From: Jiulongibacter sediminis
GTDB taxonomy: Bacteria > Bacteroidota > Bacteroidia > Cytophagales > Spirosomataceae
NCBI RefSeq assembly: GCF_001306455.1
Contig: NZ_LGTQ01000006.1
Location: 744,001-808,000 of the forward strand
Length of the DNA: 64,000 nt
Direction of reading: 5' to 3'
Shown here: positions 45,265 to 55,052 of the stretch, in pieces
Layout: the number at the start of each line of letters is the position of its first letter
Numbering within the stretch: the stretch's first letter is position 1
Made by a program: the position numbers and the translations under genes
Notes under the pieces: model-generated
Seen by the model: the letters and a program-made list of their open reading frames with translations, nothing else
Databases searched by the model: none
What the model was told of the DNA's origin: nothing

Positions 45265-45272
45265 TAGCTTTG
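45265..45272 (+). promoter_or_regulatory. Possible -7 element ahead of ftsK
   Basis: TAGCTTTG matches TAnnTTTG, 30 bases before the ftsK start codon. The nearest upstream TTG (45235-45237) is too far for a good -33 element. Confidence 0.35.
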
Positions 45273-45302
45273 TATCTAATTCTGCTTTTCTAATTAAACA
45301 TC

Positions 45303-47738
45303 ATGGCGAAATCTTTTCGAAAGAAAAAAACTGCGGGTAATCAACGCCGAAATACCGGTTCTCAAAAAAAGGCCTCCCAAAGCAACGGATTAAGTTCAGC
45401 ACAGTGGCAGCTCATTATTGGGGTGTTCTTTTTGGTGGTGTCTTTGGTACTGGTGGTTTCTTTTATTTCTTACCTGTTTACTGGTGAGGCAGATCAGGAT
45501 TTGGTACAGCGTAATTTCCAATCAGCCATCGACCCCGACCATAAAAAGGCAGAAAACGCTTTAGGAGTAGTGGGGGCCTTTATATCCCATTATTTTATTT
45601 TCAAATGGTTCGGTCTGGCAGCTTTCGGGCTTATTCCATTGATTTTTCTTTCGGCTTTCCGACTCATTTTTCAGCAGGATTTATTTTCACTGAACCTGAA
45701 TCGCCTTGCTAAAGGAACCATTTTTTACGTCTTTTTCATTTCGCTCTTTCTGGGTTATTTCGTTTACCATTTTGATATGGGTGATGGCCGCATCAGCGGC
45801 GGTGTCGGTTATCAGTTGAATGATATGCTGAACCATGTGCTGGGCTGGGGCAGTATTCTGCTTATTGCTCTTACTCTGTTTCTGTGGCTGGTATTTTTCC
45901 ACGGGCTTACCCGTATTGATAATTATTTCCTTGACCGTTGGGCTAAAAAATCTGATACCGAAGAGGTAGAGCCCGAAATCTATCAGGAGAAAAAGCCGGA
46001 ACCTGTAGAGGAAGAAGACTCAGAGCTTATTGCCGAGAAACCTTTTGAGGGTGGTATTTCTTTTATGGTTGACAAAAAGAAAGAAACCGAAGAGCCAGCT
46101 ATTGAGATAGTAAGAAAACAGCCTGAGAAAGAAGATGAGAATGATGTAAAGCTTGAAGTGGCCAAGGAGACAACGAGCTTTTTATTTGAAGAAGAAGACA
46201 ACGATAAAGACCTTGAGGAGTTTGGTCCTTATGACCCAAAACTGGACTTAGGAAGCTACCAATACCCGCCATTAGACCTTCTCCAGAATCATCAGGGCAG
46301 AAACGCCGATGTTTCAGATGAAGAACTGGAAGCCAACAAACGAAATATCGTGGAAACCATGCGGAATTTCTCCATCGGTATCTCCAGCATTAAAGCCACT
46401 ATCGGGCCTACCGTTACACTATACGAGATCGTGCCGGAAGCGGGTGTACGTATCTCAAAAATCAAAAACCTTGAAGACGATATTGCCCTTAATCTGGCAG
46501 CCCTGGGCATACGTATTATTGCCCCTATGCCGGGCAAAGGCACCATCGGTATTGAGGTGCCCAATAAGCACCCTGAGCTGGTTTCGGTGAAATCTGTTTT
46601 CTCAAACAGTAAGTTCCAGCATACCAAATATGAGTTGCCTATTGTGCTGGGCAAAACCATTGCCAATGAGATGTTTGTCTCTGATCTGGCCAAAATGCCT
46701 CACTTGCTTATGGCCGGTGCAACGGGGCAGGGTAAATCGGTTGGTATTAACGTGTTGCTGGCTTCGTTGCTTTTCAAAAAGCACCCTGCTGAGGTTAAAT
46801 TCGTTTTGGTTGATCCTAAGAAAGTGGAGCTATCACTTTTTAATAAAATCGAAAGGCACTTCTTGGCCACCTTGCCGAATGCAGAAGATGCTATTATAAC
46901 TGATACTAAAAAAGTTATTTACACGCTCAATTCCCTGTGTATTGAGATGGATAACCGGTATGATCTGCTCAAAGATGCAGGCGTCAGAAATATTCGTGAA
47001 TACAATACTAAGTTTACCAAGCGTAAGCTGAATCCTGAAAACGGTCATCGTTATCTACCCTATATTGTTCTGGTGATTGATGAGCTTGCCGATTTGATGA
47101 TGACGGCTGGTAAAGAAGTAGAGCAGCCTATTGCCCGTTTGGCTCAGCTGGCCCGAGCTATTGGTATCCATTTGATTGTCGCCACCCAGCGTCCGTCGGT
47201 AAACGTAATTACTGGTTTGATCAAAGCCAACTTCCCGGCTCGTCTGTCATTTAAAGTTACGGCCAAAGTAGATTCCAGAACCATTTTGGATACCGGCGGG
47301 GCCGAGCAACTCGTCGGAAATGGAGATATGCTTTTAAGCATGGGCTCAGATATGGTTCGTTTGCAGTGTCCGTTTATTGACACACCTGAAGTAGATAGCG
47401 TCTGCGACTTCATCGGTGAGCAGAGAGGCTATGAATCTGCCTATCCGCTGCCTGAATATTATGGCGACGATGAACCAGATCCCCTGGAGGTAGATATGAG
47501 CGATCTGGATGCTCTTTTTGATGATGCAGCCCGTCTTTTGGTGACTTTCCAGCAGGGCAGTACGTCTTTAATACAGCGGAAAATGAAACTGGGCTATAAC
47601 AGGGCCGGGCGTATTATTGATCAGTTAGAAGCTGCAGGGATAGTAGGGCCTTTTGAGGGTTCTAAGGCCCGTGAGGTGCTGATAAAAGACATGGAGCATC
47701 TTGAGGAGATTTTGAGGAACCTCAAAAATGGGCATTGA
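45303..47738 (+). CDS. ftsK: FtsK/SpoIIIE DNA translocase
   Basis: An 811-residue ATP-driven DNA pump that clears chromosome ends from the septum. The N-terminus is basic and followed by about four membrane helices (within 35-205), then a long acidic linker (about 220-310). The motor follows: alpha and beta RecA-like parts with Walker A GATGQGKSVG, Walker B IVLVIDELADLMM and LIVATQRPS. A C-terminal winged-helix gamma domain (QQGSTSLIQRKMKLGYNRAG) reads the polar DNA sequences. The lolA-like gene follows after 114 bases. Confidence 0.96.
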   Translation: MAKSFRKKKTAGNQRRNTGSQKKASQSNGLSSAQWQLIIGVFFLVVSLVLVVSFISYLFTGEADQDLVQRNFQSAIDPDHKKAENALGVVGAFISHYFIFKWFGLAAFGLIPLIFLSAFRLIFQQDLFSLNLNRLAKGTIFYVFFISLFLGYFVYHFDMGDGRISGGVGYQLNDMLNHVLGWGSILLIALTLFLWLVFFHGLTRIDNYFLDRWAKKSDTEEVEPEIYQEKKPEPVEEEDSELIAEKPFEGGISFMVDKKKETEEPAIEIVRKQPEKEDENDVKLEVAKETTSFLFEEEDNDKDLEEFGPYDPKLDLGSYQYPPLDLLQNHQGRNADVSDEELEANKRNIVETMRNFSIGISSIKATIGPTVTLYEIVPEAGVRISKIKNLEDDIALNLAALGIRIIAPMPGKGTIGIEVPNKHPELVSVKSVFSNSKFQHTKYELPIVLGKTIANEMFVSDLAKMPHLLMAGATGQGKSVGINVLLASLLFKKHPAEVKFVLVDPKKVELSLFNKIERHFLATLPNAEDAIITDTKKVIYTLNSLCIEMDNRYDLLKDAGVRNIREYNTKFTKRKLNPENGHRYLPYIVLVIDELADLMMTAGKEVEQPIARLAQLARAIGIHLIVATQRPSVNVITGLIKANFPARLSFKVTAKVDSRTILDTGGAEQLVGNGDMLLSMGSDMVRLQCPFIDTPEVDSVCDFIGEQRGYESAYPLPEYYGDDEPDPLEVDMSDLDALFDDAARLLVTFQQGSTSLIQRKMKLGYNRAGRIIDQLEAAGIVGPFEGSKAREVLIKDMEHLEEILRNLKNGH

Positions 47739-47779
47739 CATTAAAGGCTTATTAACAAAGCCTTATTAAACATTTCCGT

Positions 47780-47787
47780 TATTTTTG
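47780..47787 (+). promoter_or_regulatory. Possible -7 element of the lolA-like gene
   Basis: TATTTTTG followed by GCGTCC matches TAnnTTTG, with a leader of about 60 bases. Just upstream an inverted repeat AAGGCTT (47744-47750) / AAGCCTT (47758-47764) may end ftsK transcripts; no TTG sits at -33. Confidence 0.35.
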
Positions 47788-47852
47788 CGTCCAATTTATT
47801 AAAAAGGGAGTATCCTTTTTGATATACAATCATAAATTACTCAAAGAGAATA

Positions 47853-48494
47853 ATGAGAAAATTAGCGGTTTTAGCGGTATTGGTAATGTTTTCGGCGGTG
47901 TCTGGTTTTGGCCAGGATTCCAAAGCCGGAGCCATTCTGGATGCAATGAGTGCCAAATATAAAAACATGAAGTCTTTTAAAGCCGATTTTACTTATGCAC
48001 CGGTTAGTACAAGTGGAAAGTTGGGTAGAGTGCGTTCCGGGAAAATAGCTGTGAAAGGGGTGAAGTTTAAGCTCAATATGGTGGGGCAGGAGATTTACAA
48101 TAACGGCTCTGATATCTACTCTTTTGTTAAAGAAACCAACGAGGTGAATATCACTGAATATGATTCCTCAGAAGAATCGCAATTCTCTCCTGCTAACGTT
48201 TATACCATTTACAAGAATGGATATAAATACACTTACAAAGGAAGCACTACTATCTCAGGTAAAAGCTACGACGTGGTGGAGTTAGTGCCAAAAAACAGCG
48301 GAAACATGAGTAAACTGGAGATTGTAGTTGATAAATCAACCAAAGAAATCAAGCGTTGGTCAATCTGGGACAGAAACAGCTCAAAAACAGTGTTTGATAT
48401 CAGCAGCTTTACACCAAACGCATCATTGTCTGATAGTTATTTCAATTTCAATACCGCCTCTTATCCTGGGGTTGAAGTGGTGGATTTGAGATAA
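47853..48494 (+). CDS. LolA-like outer membrane lipoprotein carrier
   Basis: A 213-residue periplasmic protein with a signal peptide (MRKLAVLAVLVMFSAVSGFG). The mature part, AILDAMSAKYKNMKSFKADFTY, is the typical first helix and strand of the LolA/LolB half-barrel, and RSGKIAVKGVKFKLNMVGQEIYNNG matches its next strands. LolA carries lipoproteins across the periplasm to the outer membrane. Location after ftsK is the common one for lolA in many bacteria. The loops are longer than in E. coli LolA. Confidence 0.85.
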   Translation: MRKLAVLAVLVMFSAVSGFGQDSKAGAILDAMSAKYKNMKSFKADFTYAPVSTSGKLGRVRSGKIAVKGVKFKLNMVGQEIYNNGSDIYSFVKETNEVNITEYDSSEESQFSPANVYTIYKNGYKYTYKGSTTISGKSYDVVELVPKNSGNMSKLEIVVDKSTKEIKRWSIWDRNSSKTVFDISSFTPNASLSDSYFNFNTASYPGVEVVDLR

Positions 48495-48516
48495 TCAGCC
48501 AAAAAATATTGAGAAG

Positions 48517-48545
48517 AAACCTCTGCTTCGGTGGAGGTTTTTTTG
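48517..48545 (+). terminator. Intrinsic terminator of the lolA-like gene
   Basis: AAACCTC (48517-48523) and GAGGTTT (48534-48540), extended by wobble pairs to a C-TTCG-G tetraloop, followed by T-run. Ends 31 bases before the thiamine pyrophosphokinase start. Confidence 0.85.
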
Positions 48546-48575
48546 TGCCTATCTTTGTTTAAACAGTCTTCTTTT

Positions 48576-49250
48576 ATGTCTTCACATCATATTGTCAAAG
48601 AAAAACAGGAGCCGGCCCTTTTAATTGCGAATGGCGAAGCCTGTAGCTCAGATCTTCTGGATAACCTGTTGGAGTGGTCGCCTTACGTGGTAGTCCTTGA
48701 TGGTGCCATGCCGAGGGTTTTGCAGAGAGGAATCAAAGTTGACGTGCTTCTTGGTGATTTTGATCGAAACGAGCTTGATCTCGAGGAAATCAAGAAACAG
48801 CAGTTTCCCATAGAGATCGTGCATACACCTGATCAGGAAAAAACAGACCTTGAGAAGGGAATTGAGTTTTTGATCGGGAAAGGTTTTCCAGCGGTGAATA
48901 TTGTTTGGGCCACGGGCAAAAGAATGGATCATACGCTTGCCAATGTTTTTAATCTGGTGAAATATAAAAATGACATCAAGCTGGTGATGCTTGACGATTT
49001 TTCAAAAATTTTTCCACTTAGTCCTTTACCCTCCTTCTTTGAAAAGTGGTATCGGTCGGGCACTACCATTTCGCTCCTCCCTCTTGGGGCGTGTGAAGAG
49101 ATTAGGACGACGAATCTCAGGTATCCGCTTATGGATGAGGTATTGTCCATCGGAAATCGCCTTGGAAATAGTAATGAGGTGGCTGAAGACGGTCTTGTAA
49201 AAGTACAATTTGGTCATGGTGAACTTCTCCTAATGGAATGTGAGGATTAA
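48576..49250 (+). CDS. thiN: Thiamine pyrophosphokinase
   Basis: The product is 224 residues from ATG 48576; an upstream in-frame extension to 48531 lies in the terminator hairpin of the preceding gene and is rejected. The enzyme transfers pyrophosphate from ATP to thiamine. Visible are VVVLDGAMPRVL and VDVLLGDFDRN, the nucleotide-binding region, and TPDQEKTDLEKGIEFL with WATGKRMDHTLAN, the thiamine-site hallmarks. TATCTTTG at 48550-48557 could be the -7 element of its own promoter. Its stop codon is followed by the DnaA-box-bearing region ahead of nrdA. Confidence 0.9.
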   Translation: MSSHHIVKEKQEPALLIANGEACSSDLLDNLLEWSPYVVVLDGAMPRVLQRGIKVDVLLGDFDRNELDLEEIKKQQFPIEIVHTPDQEKTDLEKGIEFLIGKGFPAVNIVWATGKRMDHTLANVFNLVKYKNDIKLVMLDDFSKIFPLSPLPSFFEKWYRSGTTISLLPLGACEEIRTTNLRYPLMDEVLSIGNRLGNSNEVAEDGLVKVQFGHGELLLMECED

Positions 49251-49675
49251 TCACAACTTTATCCACATTCTTATTTAGGTAACTGTCTAATTATTTCAAT
49301 TTTTATTGAAAATATAAAAATTTAATTTATACATTTAGAGTCTAAACGGCAGAAAACGTGCTTCTTAGCCCCTTAGCCTGTTTATTGAGCGATTTGTGGA
49401 AAACTCTGACTGTGGACAGTTTTAAAATGTGGAAAACTTTGGCTTTGCACTTTTTTAATGGTTGAAAATTCATAAATCGTTGATCCTGAGATCGTATATA
49501 TTTAATGGTTTTGTAGAATTCTGGAATAAAGAGAATTCCAAATATTTTTCGGGTTTTTTTAAGGAAAAATCCGTGTTAGTTTTGATGTCTCGGCTCTAAA
49601 TATTTGCCCAATATCGAAGAGTTGTTCTCAATAGAATCTGTACTTGTTTGAACCCTTTAAATCTGTAATTGCCGT
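49251..49675. promoter_or_regulatory. DnaA-box-like cluster and AT-rich region upstream of nrdA
   Basis: 425 bases with no gene. One perfect DnaA-type box TTATCCACA (49259-49267), then an AT-rich stretch with a hairpin (TTTCAAT 49294-49300 / ATTGAAA 49305-49311). Three boxes in the opposite orientation follow, spaced 16-17 bases: TGTGGAAAA (49395-49403), TGTGGACAG (49411-49419) and TGTGGAAAA (49428-49436). The first and third agree with TTWTNCACA read on the other strand. Further on there is an inverted repeat TGGAAT/ATTCCA (49522-49540) and a -7-like TAGTTTTG (49577-49584). It could be a DnaA-controlled promoter or a replication origin. Confidence 0.5.
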
Positions 49676-52156
49676 ATGTATGTTATTAAAAGAGACGGAC
49701 GCCGGGAATCCGTAAAATTTGACAAAATAACAGCCAGAATTGAAAGACTTTGTTACGGTCTTGATCCCAATTTTGTTCAGCCGATAGAGGTGGCCATGAA
49801 AGTGGTTTCCGGAATCTATGACGGCGTATCTACTACCCAGCTTGATAGTCTGGCAGCTGAAACTGCGGCTTCGATGACTACCAAGCATCCGGATTATGCT
49901 CAGTTAGCGGCGAGAATTGCCATCAGTAATCTCCATAAGAACACATTGAAGTCATTTTCTGGTACAATGAAACTTTTGTATCAGTATATTGACCCTAAAA
50001 CCGGCGAGAACGCCTCGCTTATTGCGAAGGATACATGGAAGGTTATTCAGAAGAATGCGGCTCTTCTGGATTCAACCATTATATATGACAGAGATTACGG
50101 ATACGATTATTTCGGGTACAAAACACTGGAGCGGTCATATCTGCTGAAGGCAAATGGTAAGATTGTAGAGCGTCCGCAGCATATGCTAATGCGTGTATCT
50201 GTTGGTATCCACGGTGAAAACATCGAGAAGGTTATTGAAACTTACAATCTTCTTTCTGAGAGATGGTTTACTCATGCCACGCCAACCTTGTTTAACGCAG
50301 GTACACCAAAGCCTCAGTTGTCTTCATGCTTCTTATTAACCATGAAAGACGATAGCATTGATGGAATTTATGATACATTAAAGCAGTGTGCTAAAATTTC
50401 TCAATCCGCTGGTGGTATTGGTTTGTCAATTCATAATATCAGAGCTAAAGGTTCATACATCAAAGGCACCAACGGTACCTCAAACGGTATCATCCCGATG
50501 CTGAGAGTTTATAACGATACAGCGAGGTATGTAGATCAGGGTGGTGGAAAAAGAAAGGGCTCTTTTGCTATTTATCTGGAGCCATGGCATGCTGACATAG
50601 ATGATTTCCTTGATCTTAAAAAGAATCACGGTAAAGAGGAAATGCGTGCTCGTGACCTCTTTTACGCTATGTGGATCTCAGACCTTTTCATGAAACGTGT
50701 AGAGGCTGATGCTGAGTGGTCATTATTCTGCCCCCATGAGTGCCCGGGTCTTGCTGATACTTATGGTGACGATTTTGAGAAACTTTATGAAAAGTATGAG
50801 TCAGAAGGACGAGCCAGAAAGACTGTAAAAGCTCAACAGCTTTGGTTTAAGATTCTTGAGTCTCAAATCGAAACGGGAACACCGTACATTCTATACAAGG
50901 ATGCGGCGAACAAGAAATCGAATCAGAAAAACCTTGGTACCATCAAGTCGTCAAACTTGTGTACTGAGATTATGGAATATACCTCTGAAGACGAAGTAGC
51001 GGTTTGTAATCTGGCTTCAATGGCCTTGCCGAAATTCGTCATTCAGGATGATAACGGAGAGTACACAGGTTATGATCATCAGAAATTGTATGAGACTGTT
51101 AAGGTAGTAACCAGAAACCTTAATAAGATCATTGATGTCAATTACTATCCGGTAAAAGAGGCAGAGAACAGTAATAAGCGTCACAGACCAATTGGTATTG
51201 GTGTGCAAGGCCTTGCAGATACGTTCATCCAGTTAAGAATGCCATTTGACTCAGACGAGGCCCGTCAGCTGAATAAAGATATTTTTGAAACTATCTATTA
51301 CGCTGCCGTTGAAACTTCAATGGAGCTTGCTCAGGAGGAAGGTCCTTATGAAACCTGGAAAGGGTCGCCAATCTCTGAAGGTATTTTCCAATTTGATATG
51401 TGGGGTGTAACACCGGAATCAGGCAGATGGGATTGGGAAGCAATGAGAGAGAAGGTGATGAAGCATGGTGTAAGGAACTCGCTATTGCTGGCACCAATGC
51501 CGACAGCTTCTACGAGCCAAATCTTAGGAAATAACGAGTGTTTTGAGCCTTATACCTCTAACATTTATTCAAGAAGAGTATTGTCAGGTGAGTTTGCTAT
51601 TGTAAACAAACACCTTTTGAGAGATCTTGTTAAGATCAATCTTTGGAATGATACCATGAAGAATAAATTGATAGCTGCTAACGGTTCAGTTCAAAATATT
51701 GACGAGATACCTCAAAACCTGAAAGACCTTTATAAGACCTCATGGGAAATTAAGCAGAAAGTAATCATTGACATGGCTGCTGACAGAGGAGCGTTTATTG
51801 ACCAAAGTCAGTCAATGAATGTATTTATGGAGAACCCTAATTTTGGGAAATTGACTTCCATGCATTTCTATGCATGGAAAGCCGGCCTGAAAACAGGAAT
51901 GTATTACTTACGTACTAAAGCGGCTGTTGACGCCGTTAAGTTTACTGTAAGTAAGCAAGCCGTACAGGAAACCAATAAGGAAGATAAGGTAGAAGAAAAG
52001 CCACTTGACTACAAGGGTTTTGCCGAAGAGAACGAAAGATTGGCAAAAGAAGCGGCGGCCTCATTTAAGGATGAAAGATCTGAAGAGGAGAAAGCATATG
52101 CTGCCATGCAGTGTTCTTTAGACGATCCAGAGGGATGTGAGATGTGTGGCTCTTAA
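49676..52156 (+). CDS. nrdA: Ribonucleoside-diphosphate reductase, class Ia large subunit
   Basis: This 826-residue catalytic subunit reduces ribonucleoside diphosphates to deoxy forms. An ATP-cone allosteric domain occupies about 1-95. The catalytic core has the cysteine in [28 protein letters not shown], the active-site segment [11 protein letters not shown], and the dimer-interface [11 protein letters not shown]. The C-terminal tail ends with C-E-M-C, a redox pair that regenerates the active site. Its partner nrdB lies downstream in convergent orientation, not in the same operon, which is less usual. A DnaA-box-like cluster lies upstream. Confidence 0.97.
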   Translation: MYVIKRDGRRESVKFDKITARIERLCYGLDPNFVQPIEVAMKVVSGIYDGVSTTQLDSLAAETAASMTTKHPDYAQLAARIAISNLHKNTLKSFSGTMKLLYQYIDPKTGENASLIAKDTWKVIQKNAALLDSTIIYDRDYGYDYFGYKTLERSYLLKANGKIVERPQHMLMRVSVGIHGENIEKVIETYNLLSERWFTHATPTLFNAGTPKPQLSSCFLLTMKDDSIDGIYDTLKQCAKISQSAGGIGLSIHNIRAKGSYIKGTNGTSNGIIPMLRVYNDTARYVDQGGGKRKGSFAIYLEPWHADIDDFLDLKKNHGKEEMRARDLFYAMWISDLFMKRVEADAEWSLFCPHECPGLADTYGDDFEKLYEKYESEGRARKTVKAQQLWFKILESQIETGTPYILYKDAANKKSNQKNLGTIKSSNLCTEIMEYTSEDEVAVCNLASMALPKFVIQDDNGEYTGYDHQKLYETVKVVTRNLNKIIDVNYYPVKEAENSNKRHRPIGIGVQGLADTFIQLRMPFDSDEARQLNKDIFETIYYAAVETSMELAQEEGPYETWKGSPISEGIFQFDMWGVTPESGRWDWEAMREKVMKHGVRNSLLLAPMPTASTSQILGNNECFEPYTSNIYSRRVLSGEFAIVNKHLLRDLVKINLWNDTMKNKLIAANGSVQNIDEIPQNLKDLYKTSWEIKQKVIIDMAADRGAFIDQSQSMNVFMENPNFGKLTSMHFYAWKAGLKTGMYYLRTKAAVDAVKFTVSKQAVQETNKEDKVEEKPLDYKGFAEENERLAKEAAASFKDERSEEEKAYAAMQCSLDDPEGCEMCGS

Positions 52157-52190
52157 AAACGGGTTCCGACTAACGTGTGATATTAAAATA

Positions 52191-52216
52191 AAACCCTGGC
52201 GAAAGCCGGGGTTTTT
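52191..52216 (+). terminator. Intrinsic terminator of nrdA
   Basis: AAACCCTGGC (52191-52200) pairs with GCCGGGGTTT (52205-52214) with one wobble, GAAA loop, T-run following. A second, weaker GGTGG-type hairpin near 52258-52287 lies before the nrdB stop. Confidence 0.85.
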
Positions 52217-52314
52217 CTGTTTTCCTGAAGATTATTTTGGTTTAGCAAGGGCACAAAAAAAGAGGCGGTAAAACCACCCCTTTTTTCGCTAGTCGATCCT
52301 TAAATAAACTGTTA

Positions 52315-53301
52315 TTAGAAATCTTCGTCAAGTGAGAAAGTGTTTGAAGCCTTGTCAGAAGTAACTCCTGCTTTTTGGTAGTCTCCAACACGTTTCTCAA
52401 AGAAATTCGTTTTACCCTGAAGCGAGATAAGCTCCATAAAGTCAAACGGATTTGTTGAATTATATATCTTATTAAGATTGAGCTGTTCTAAAAGGTGATC
52501 AGCAACAAACTCAATATACTGACACATTAAATCAGAGTTCATACCAATCAGTGAAACTGGTAATGCATCTGTGACAAACTCTTTTTCAATCTCCACGGCA
52601 TCTTTAATGATCTTGTAGATATCTTCTTCCGGAAGCTTGTTTTTAATGTGATCTGTGTAGAGCAAACAGGCGAAATCGCGGTGCATACCTTCATCTCTTG
52701 AAATAAGCTCATTTGAGAAGGATAAACCCGGCATAAGGCCCCTTTTCTTTAACCAGAATATAGAACAGAATGATCCTGAGAAAAAGATACCTTCTACTGC
52801 GGCAAATGCGATAAGACGTTCTATGAAATTACCATTCTCGATCCATCTCATAGCCCAGTCAGCCTTCTTTTGAACACAAGGGATGTGCTCCACGGCATTC
52901 AAAAGTTTGTCTCTTTCCTGGGCGTCTTTGATGTAGGTATCTATCAGCAGAGAGTAAACTTCAGCATGTATATTTTCAATGGCAATTTGGAAGCCGTAAA
53001 AACATTTAGCTTCTGCATATTGTACTCCGGAGATAAAATCTACGGCAAGATTTTCATTTACGATACCATCTGAAGCAGCAAAAAAGGCGAGAACGTGAGA
53101 GATGAAATGACGCTCACCATCATTTAATTTCTCCCAGTCAGTAAGGTCTTGAGCAAGGTCTAATTCTTCGGCGGTCCAGAAGCAAGCTTCAGCATTTTTA
53201 TAAAATTGCCAAATGTCATGGTGTTTGATCGGAAAGATGACAAATCTGTTCGGATCTTCTATAAGTAAAGGTTCAGAGGTTCGTAACTCTTTATCGGTCA
53301 T
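52315..53301 (-). CDS. nrdB: Ribonucleoside-diphosphate reductase, class Ia small subunit
   Basis: A 328-residue ferritin-like protein that carries the di-iron centre and the tyrosyl radical. Metal ligands are in [14 protein letters not shown] and [15 protein letters not shown]; the radical Tyr is Tyr116, at the same place relative to the IENIHAE motif as Tyr122 of E. coli Nrd[16 protein letters not shown] and [12 protein letters not shown] supply the second ligand set. It is convergent with nrdA and has its own promoter at 53372-53402. Confidence 0.97.
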   Translation of the reverse strand: MTDKELRTSEPLLIEDPNRFVIFPIKHHDIWQFYKNAEACFWTAEELDLAQDLTDWEKLNDGERHFISHVLAFFAASDGIVNENLAVDFISGVQYAEAKCFYGFQIAIENIHAEVYSLLIDTYIKDAQERDKLLNAVEHIPCVQKKADWAMRWIENGNFIERLIAFAAVEGIFFSGSFCSIFWLKKRGLMPGLSFSNELISRDEGMHRDFACLLYTDHIKNKLPEEDIYKIIKDAVEIEKEFVTDALPVSLIGMNSDLMCQYIEFVADHLLEQLNLNKIYNSTNPFDFMELISLQGKTNFFEKRVGDYQKAGVTSDKASNTFSLDEDF

Positions 53302-53371
53302 TTTGAGGGAAATAATTTAAGGTTCCAGATTCTATTCAGTAATTATAAATGGCTGTGCGATAAGGGTATAC

Positions 53372-53402
53372 CAAAGTTAGACGATTATCTAATCATGCAC
53401 AA
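53372..53402 (-). promoter_or_regulatory. Predicted promoter of nrdB
   Basis: On the minus strand TTG (53402-53400), 20 bases, then TAACTTTG (53379-53372). An exact phylum-type match with a leader of about 65 bases. The rest of the 308-base gap to the M48 gene shows no clear element. Confidence 0.6.
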
Positions 53403-53609
53403 ATGAGGAAGGTCATGAAAGGGGTTAATGAGGTTTATAATCATTTGATAAATAGAGAGTAACAGAGTCTTAAGAAATTTGAATTTTTTTTCAGACCGAA
53501 GAATGTTTTGTCTAAACGGAGGTGTCAAAATGGAAATGATCGATCCTTTTTTATAGATTTGTTAAGTACGTGTTCGATAAGGAGAACTCACTAAGATATA
53601 CGGCGATAT

Positions 53610-54428
53610 ATGAGACGGTCTTCAGGATTAAAAATGCGATTTATACTCGGGCTGATTATGGCGGGTATAGCGTTAATTAGTTACTATGGTAAAACTCAGG
53701 TCAATCCACTAACCGGTGAAAAGCAGCAGGTGGGTATGAGCCCCGAGCAAGAGGTGGCTATGGGTTTACAATCTGCTCCACAAATGGCACAGGAATATGG
53801 AGGGCTTTATCCTGATAATCAGATACAGCAGCAGATTAAATCTGTGGGTAAAAAATTGGTGAATAGCTTCAACGCTGATATGGAAAACAAAGGAGTTGAT
53901 AATCCCTACAGGTTCGATTTTCATGTGTTAAGAGATTCAAAAACGGTTAATGCTTTTGCTTTACCCGGTGGTCAAATATTTATTACTGCAGGTCTTTTAA
54001 GCAGATTACAATCTGAGGATCAGCTTGCCGGAGTTTTGGGTCATGAGATTGGCCATGTGGTACATAGACACTCTGCACAGCAAATGGCTAAGGGTGAATT
54101 CTTTCAGGGTCTAGCGGGAGCTGCAACTGCAGCTAGTGGTAGTTATGGTACGGCTCAGGTTGCCAATTACGTTGCTCAAATCAAGATGATGAAATTTGGT
54201 CGGGATGATGAGTTACAAAGTGATGAATTCGGTGTACGGTACCTGATACATTCAAATTATCAACCGGAGGCGATGATTGAGGTTATGGAGATTCTGGCAG
54301 AAGCCAGTGGGGGTGATATGAATCGTGATGAATTCATGAGTTCTCACCCGAGTCCGGCCAATAGAGTTCAAAAGATTAAAGAGCATATAGTAAGATACTC
54401 TGGTAACCCCTCCGCTGCGGGTTTTTAA
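53610..54428 (+). CDS. M48-family zinc metalloprotease
   Basis: A 272-residue protease of the peptidase M48 type. A basic N-terminus and one hydrophobic segment (about 10-26) act as signal or anchor to place it in the periplasm. The zinc site HEIGH spans 145-149, and the third ligand Glu is in LQSDEFGVRYL. It resembles BepA/LoiP-type proteases, which remove misfolded outer membrane proteins. This is inferred from family and location. It is followed by yceI on the same strand, with a terminator between. Confidence 0.9.
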   Translation: MRRSSGLKMRFILGLIMAGIALISYYGKTQVNPLTGEKQQVGMSPEQEVAMGLQSAPQMAQEYGGLYPDNQIQQQIKSVGKKLVNSFNADMENKGVDNPYRFDFHVLRDSKTVNAFALPGGQIFITAGLLSRLQSEDQLAGVLGHEIGHVVHRHSAQQMAKGEFFQGLAGAATAASGSYGTAQVANYVAQIKMMKFGRDDELQSDEFGVRYLIHSNYQPEAMIEVMEILAEASGGDMNRDEFMSSHPSPANRVQKIKEHIVRYSGNPSAAGF

Positions 54429-54436
54429 AAATATTT

Positions 54437-54466
54437 AAGGCAGGTGAACTTTCTGCCTTCTTTTTT
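54437..54466 (+). terminator. Intrinsic terminator after the M48 protease gene
   Basis: AAGGCAG (54437-54443) pairs with CTGCCTT (54453-54459), 9-base loop, followed by a run of six T. Confidence 0.75.
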
Positions 54467-54505
54467 AATTATATTTATGTAATAACATATAATGTAAAAA
54501 CAATA

Positions 54506-55042
54506 ATGAATATCTGGAAAATTGATCCGATGCACTCTGAAGTGCAGTTCAAAGTAAAGCACCTTATGATTTCTAACGTAACGGGAAGCTTCAAAGATTT
54601 TGATGCCACTTTGGAATCTGAATCAGACGGTGATTTTAAAAACGCCAAAGTAAATTTTTCTGCCAAAACAGGTTCAATTGATACAGGGAATACTGACAGA
54701 GACGGTCATTTAAAGTCAAATGACTTTTTTAATGCTGAGGAATATCCGGAACTAAAATTTGAATCAACTGAATTTCAGTCAAATGGTTCCGCTGACAGTT
54801 ATGTTTTGAAGGGTAATTTAACTATCAGAGATGTCACACGTCCTGTAGAGTTAAAGGCTGAATTTGGTGGAAAGATGACTGACTTTTATGGAAACGAAAA
54901 AGCTGGATTTGATCTGGAGGGTAAGATCAATCGTAAGGACTTTGGGTTGACATGGAATGGAGTTACAGAAGCCGGGGGAGTAGTGGTGAGTGACGAGGTT
55001 AAACTTCTGCTGAATATTCAGATGACAAAAGAAAAAGAATAA
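54506..55042 (+). CDS. YceI-family protein
   Basis: A 178-residue lipocalin-like YceI domain (polyisoprenoid-binding fold). It begins WKIDPMHSEVQFKVKHLMIS and carries the typical SKxR-like DGHLKSNDFFNAEEYPELKF motif, a later GNLTIRDVTRPVELKAEF segment and a final VKLLLNIQM strand. No signal peptide is visible from this start, so it may be cytoplasmic, unlike many secreted YceI proteins. Family members bind long isoprenoid chains; the biological role is not settled. The stop lies 11 bases before the end of the convergent MATE gene. Confidence 0.9.
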   Translation: MNIWKIDPMHSEVQFKVKHLMISNVTGSFKDFDATLESESDGDFKNAKVNFSAKTGSIDTGNTDRDGHLKSNDFFNAEEYPELKFESTEFQSNGSADSYVLKGNLTIRDVTRPVELKAEFGGKMTDFYGNEKAGFDLEGKINRKDFGLTWNGVTEAGGVVVSDEVKLLLNIQMTKEKE

Positions 55043-55052
55043 ATGGTTAGGG

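Noticed and set aside
48531-48575. Extension of thiamine pyrophosphokinase to 48531
   Set aside because: It begins inside the terminator hairpin of the preceding gene; ATG 48576 gives the normal length.
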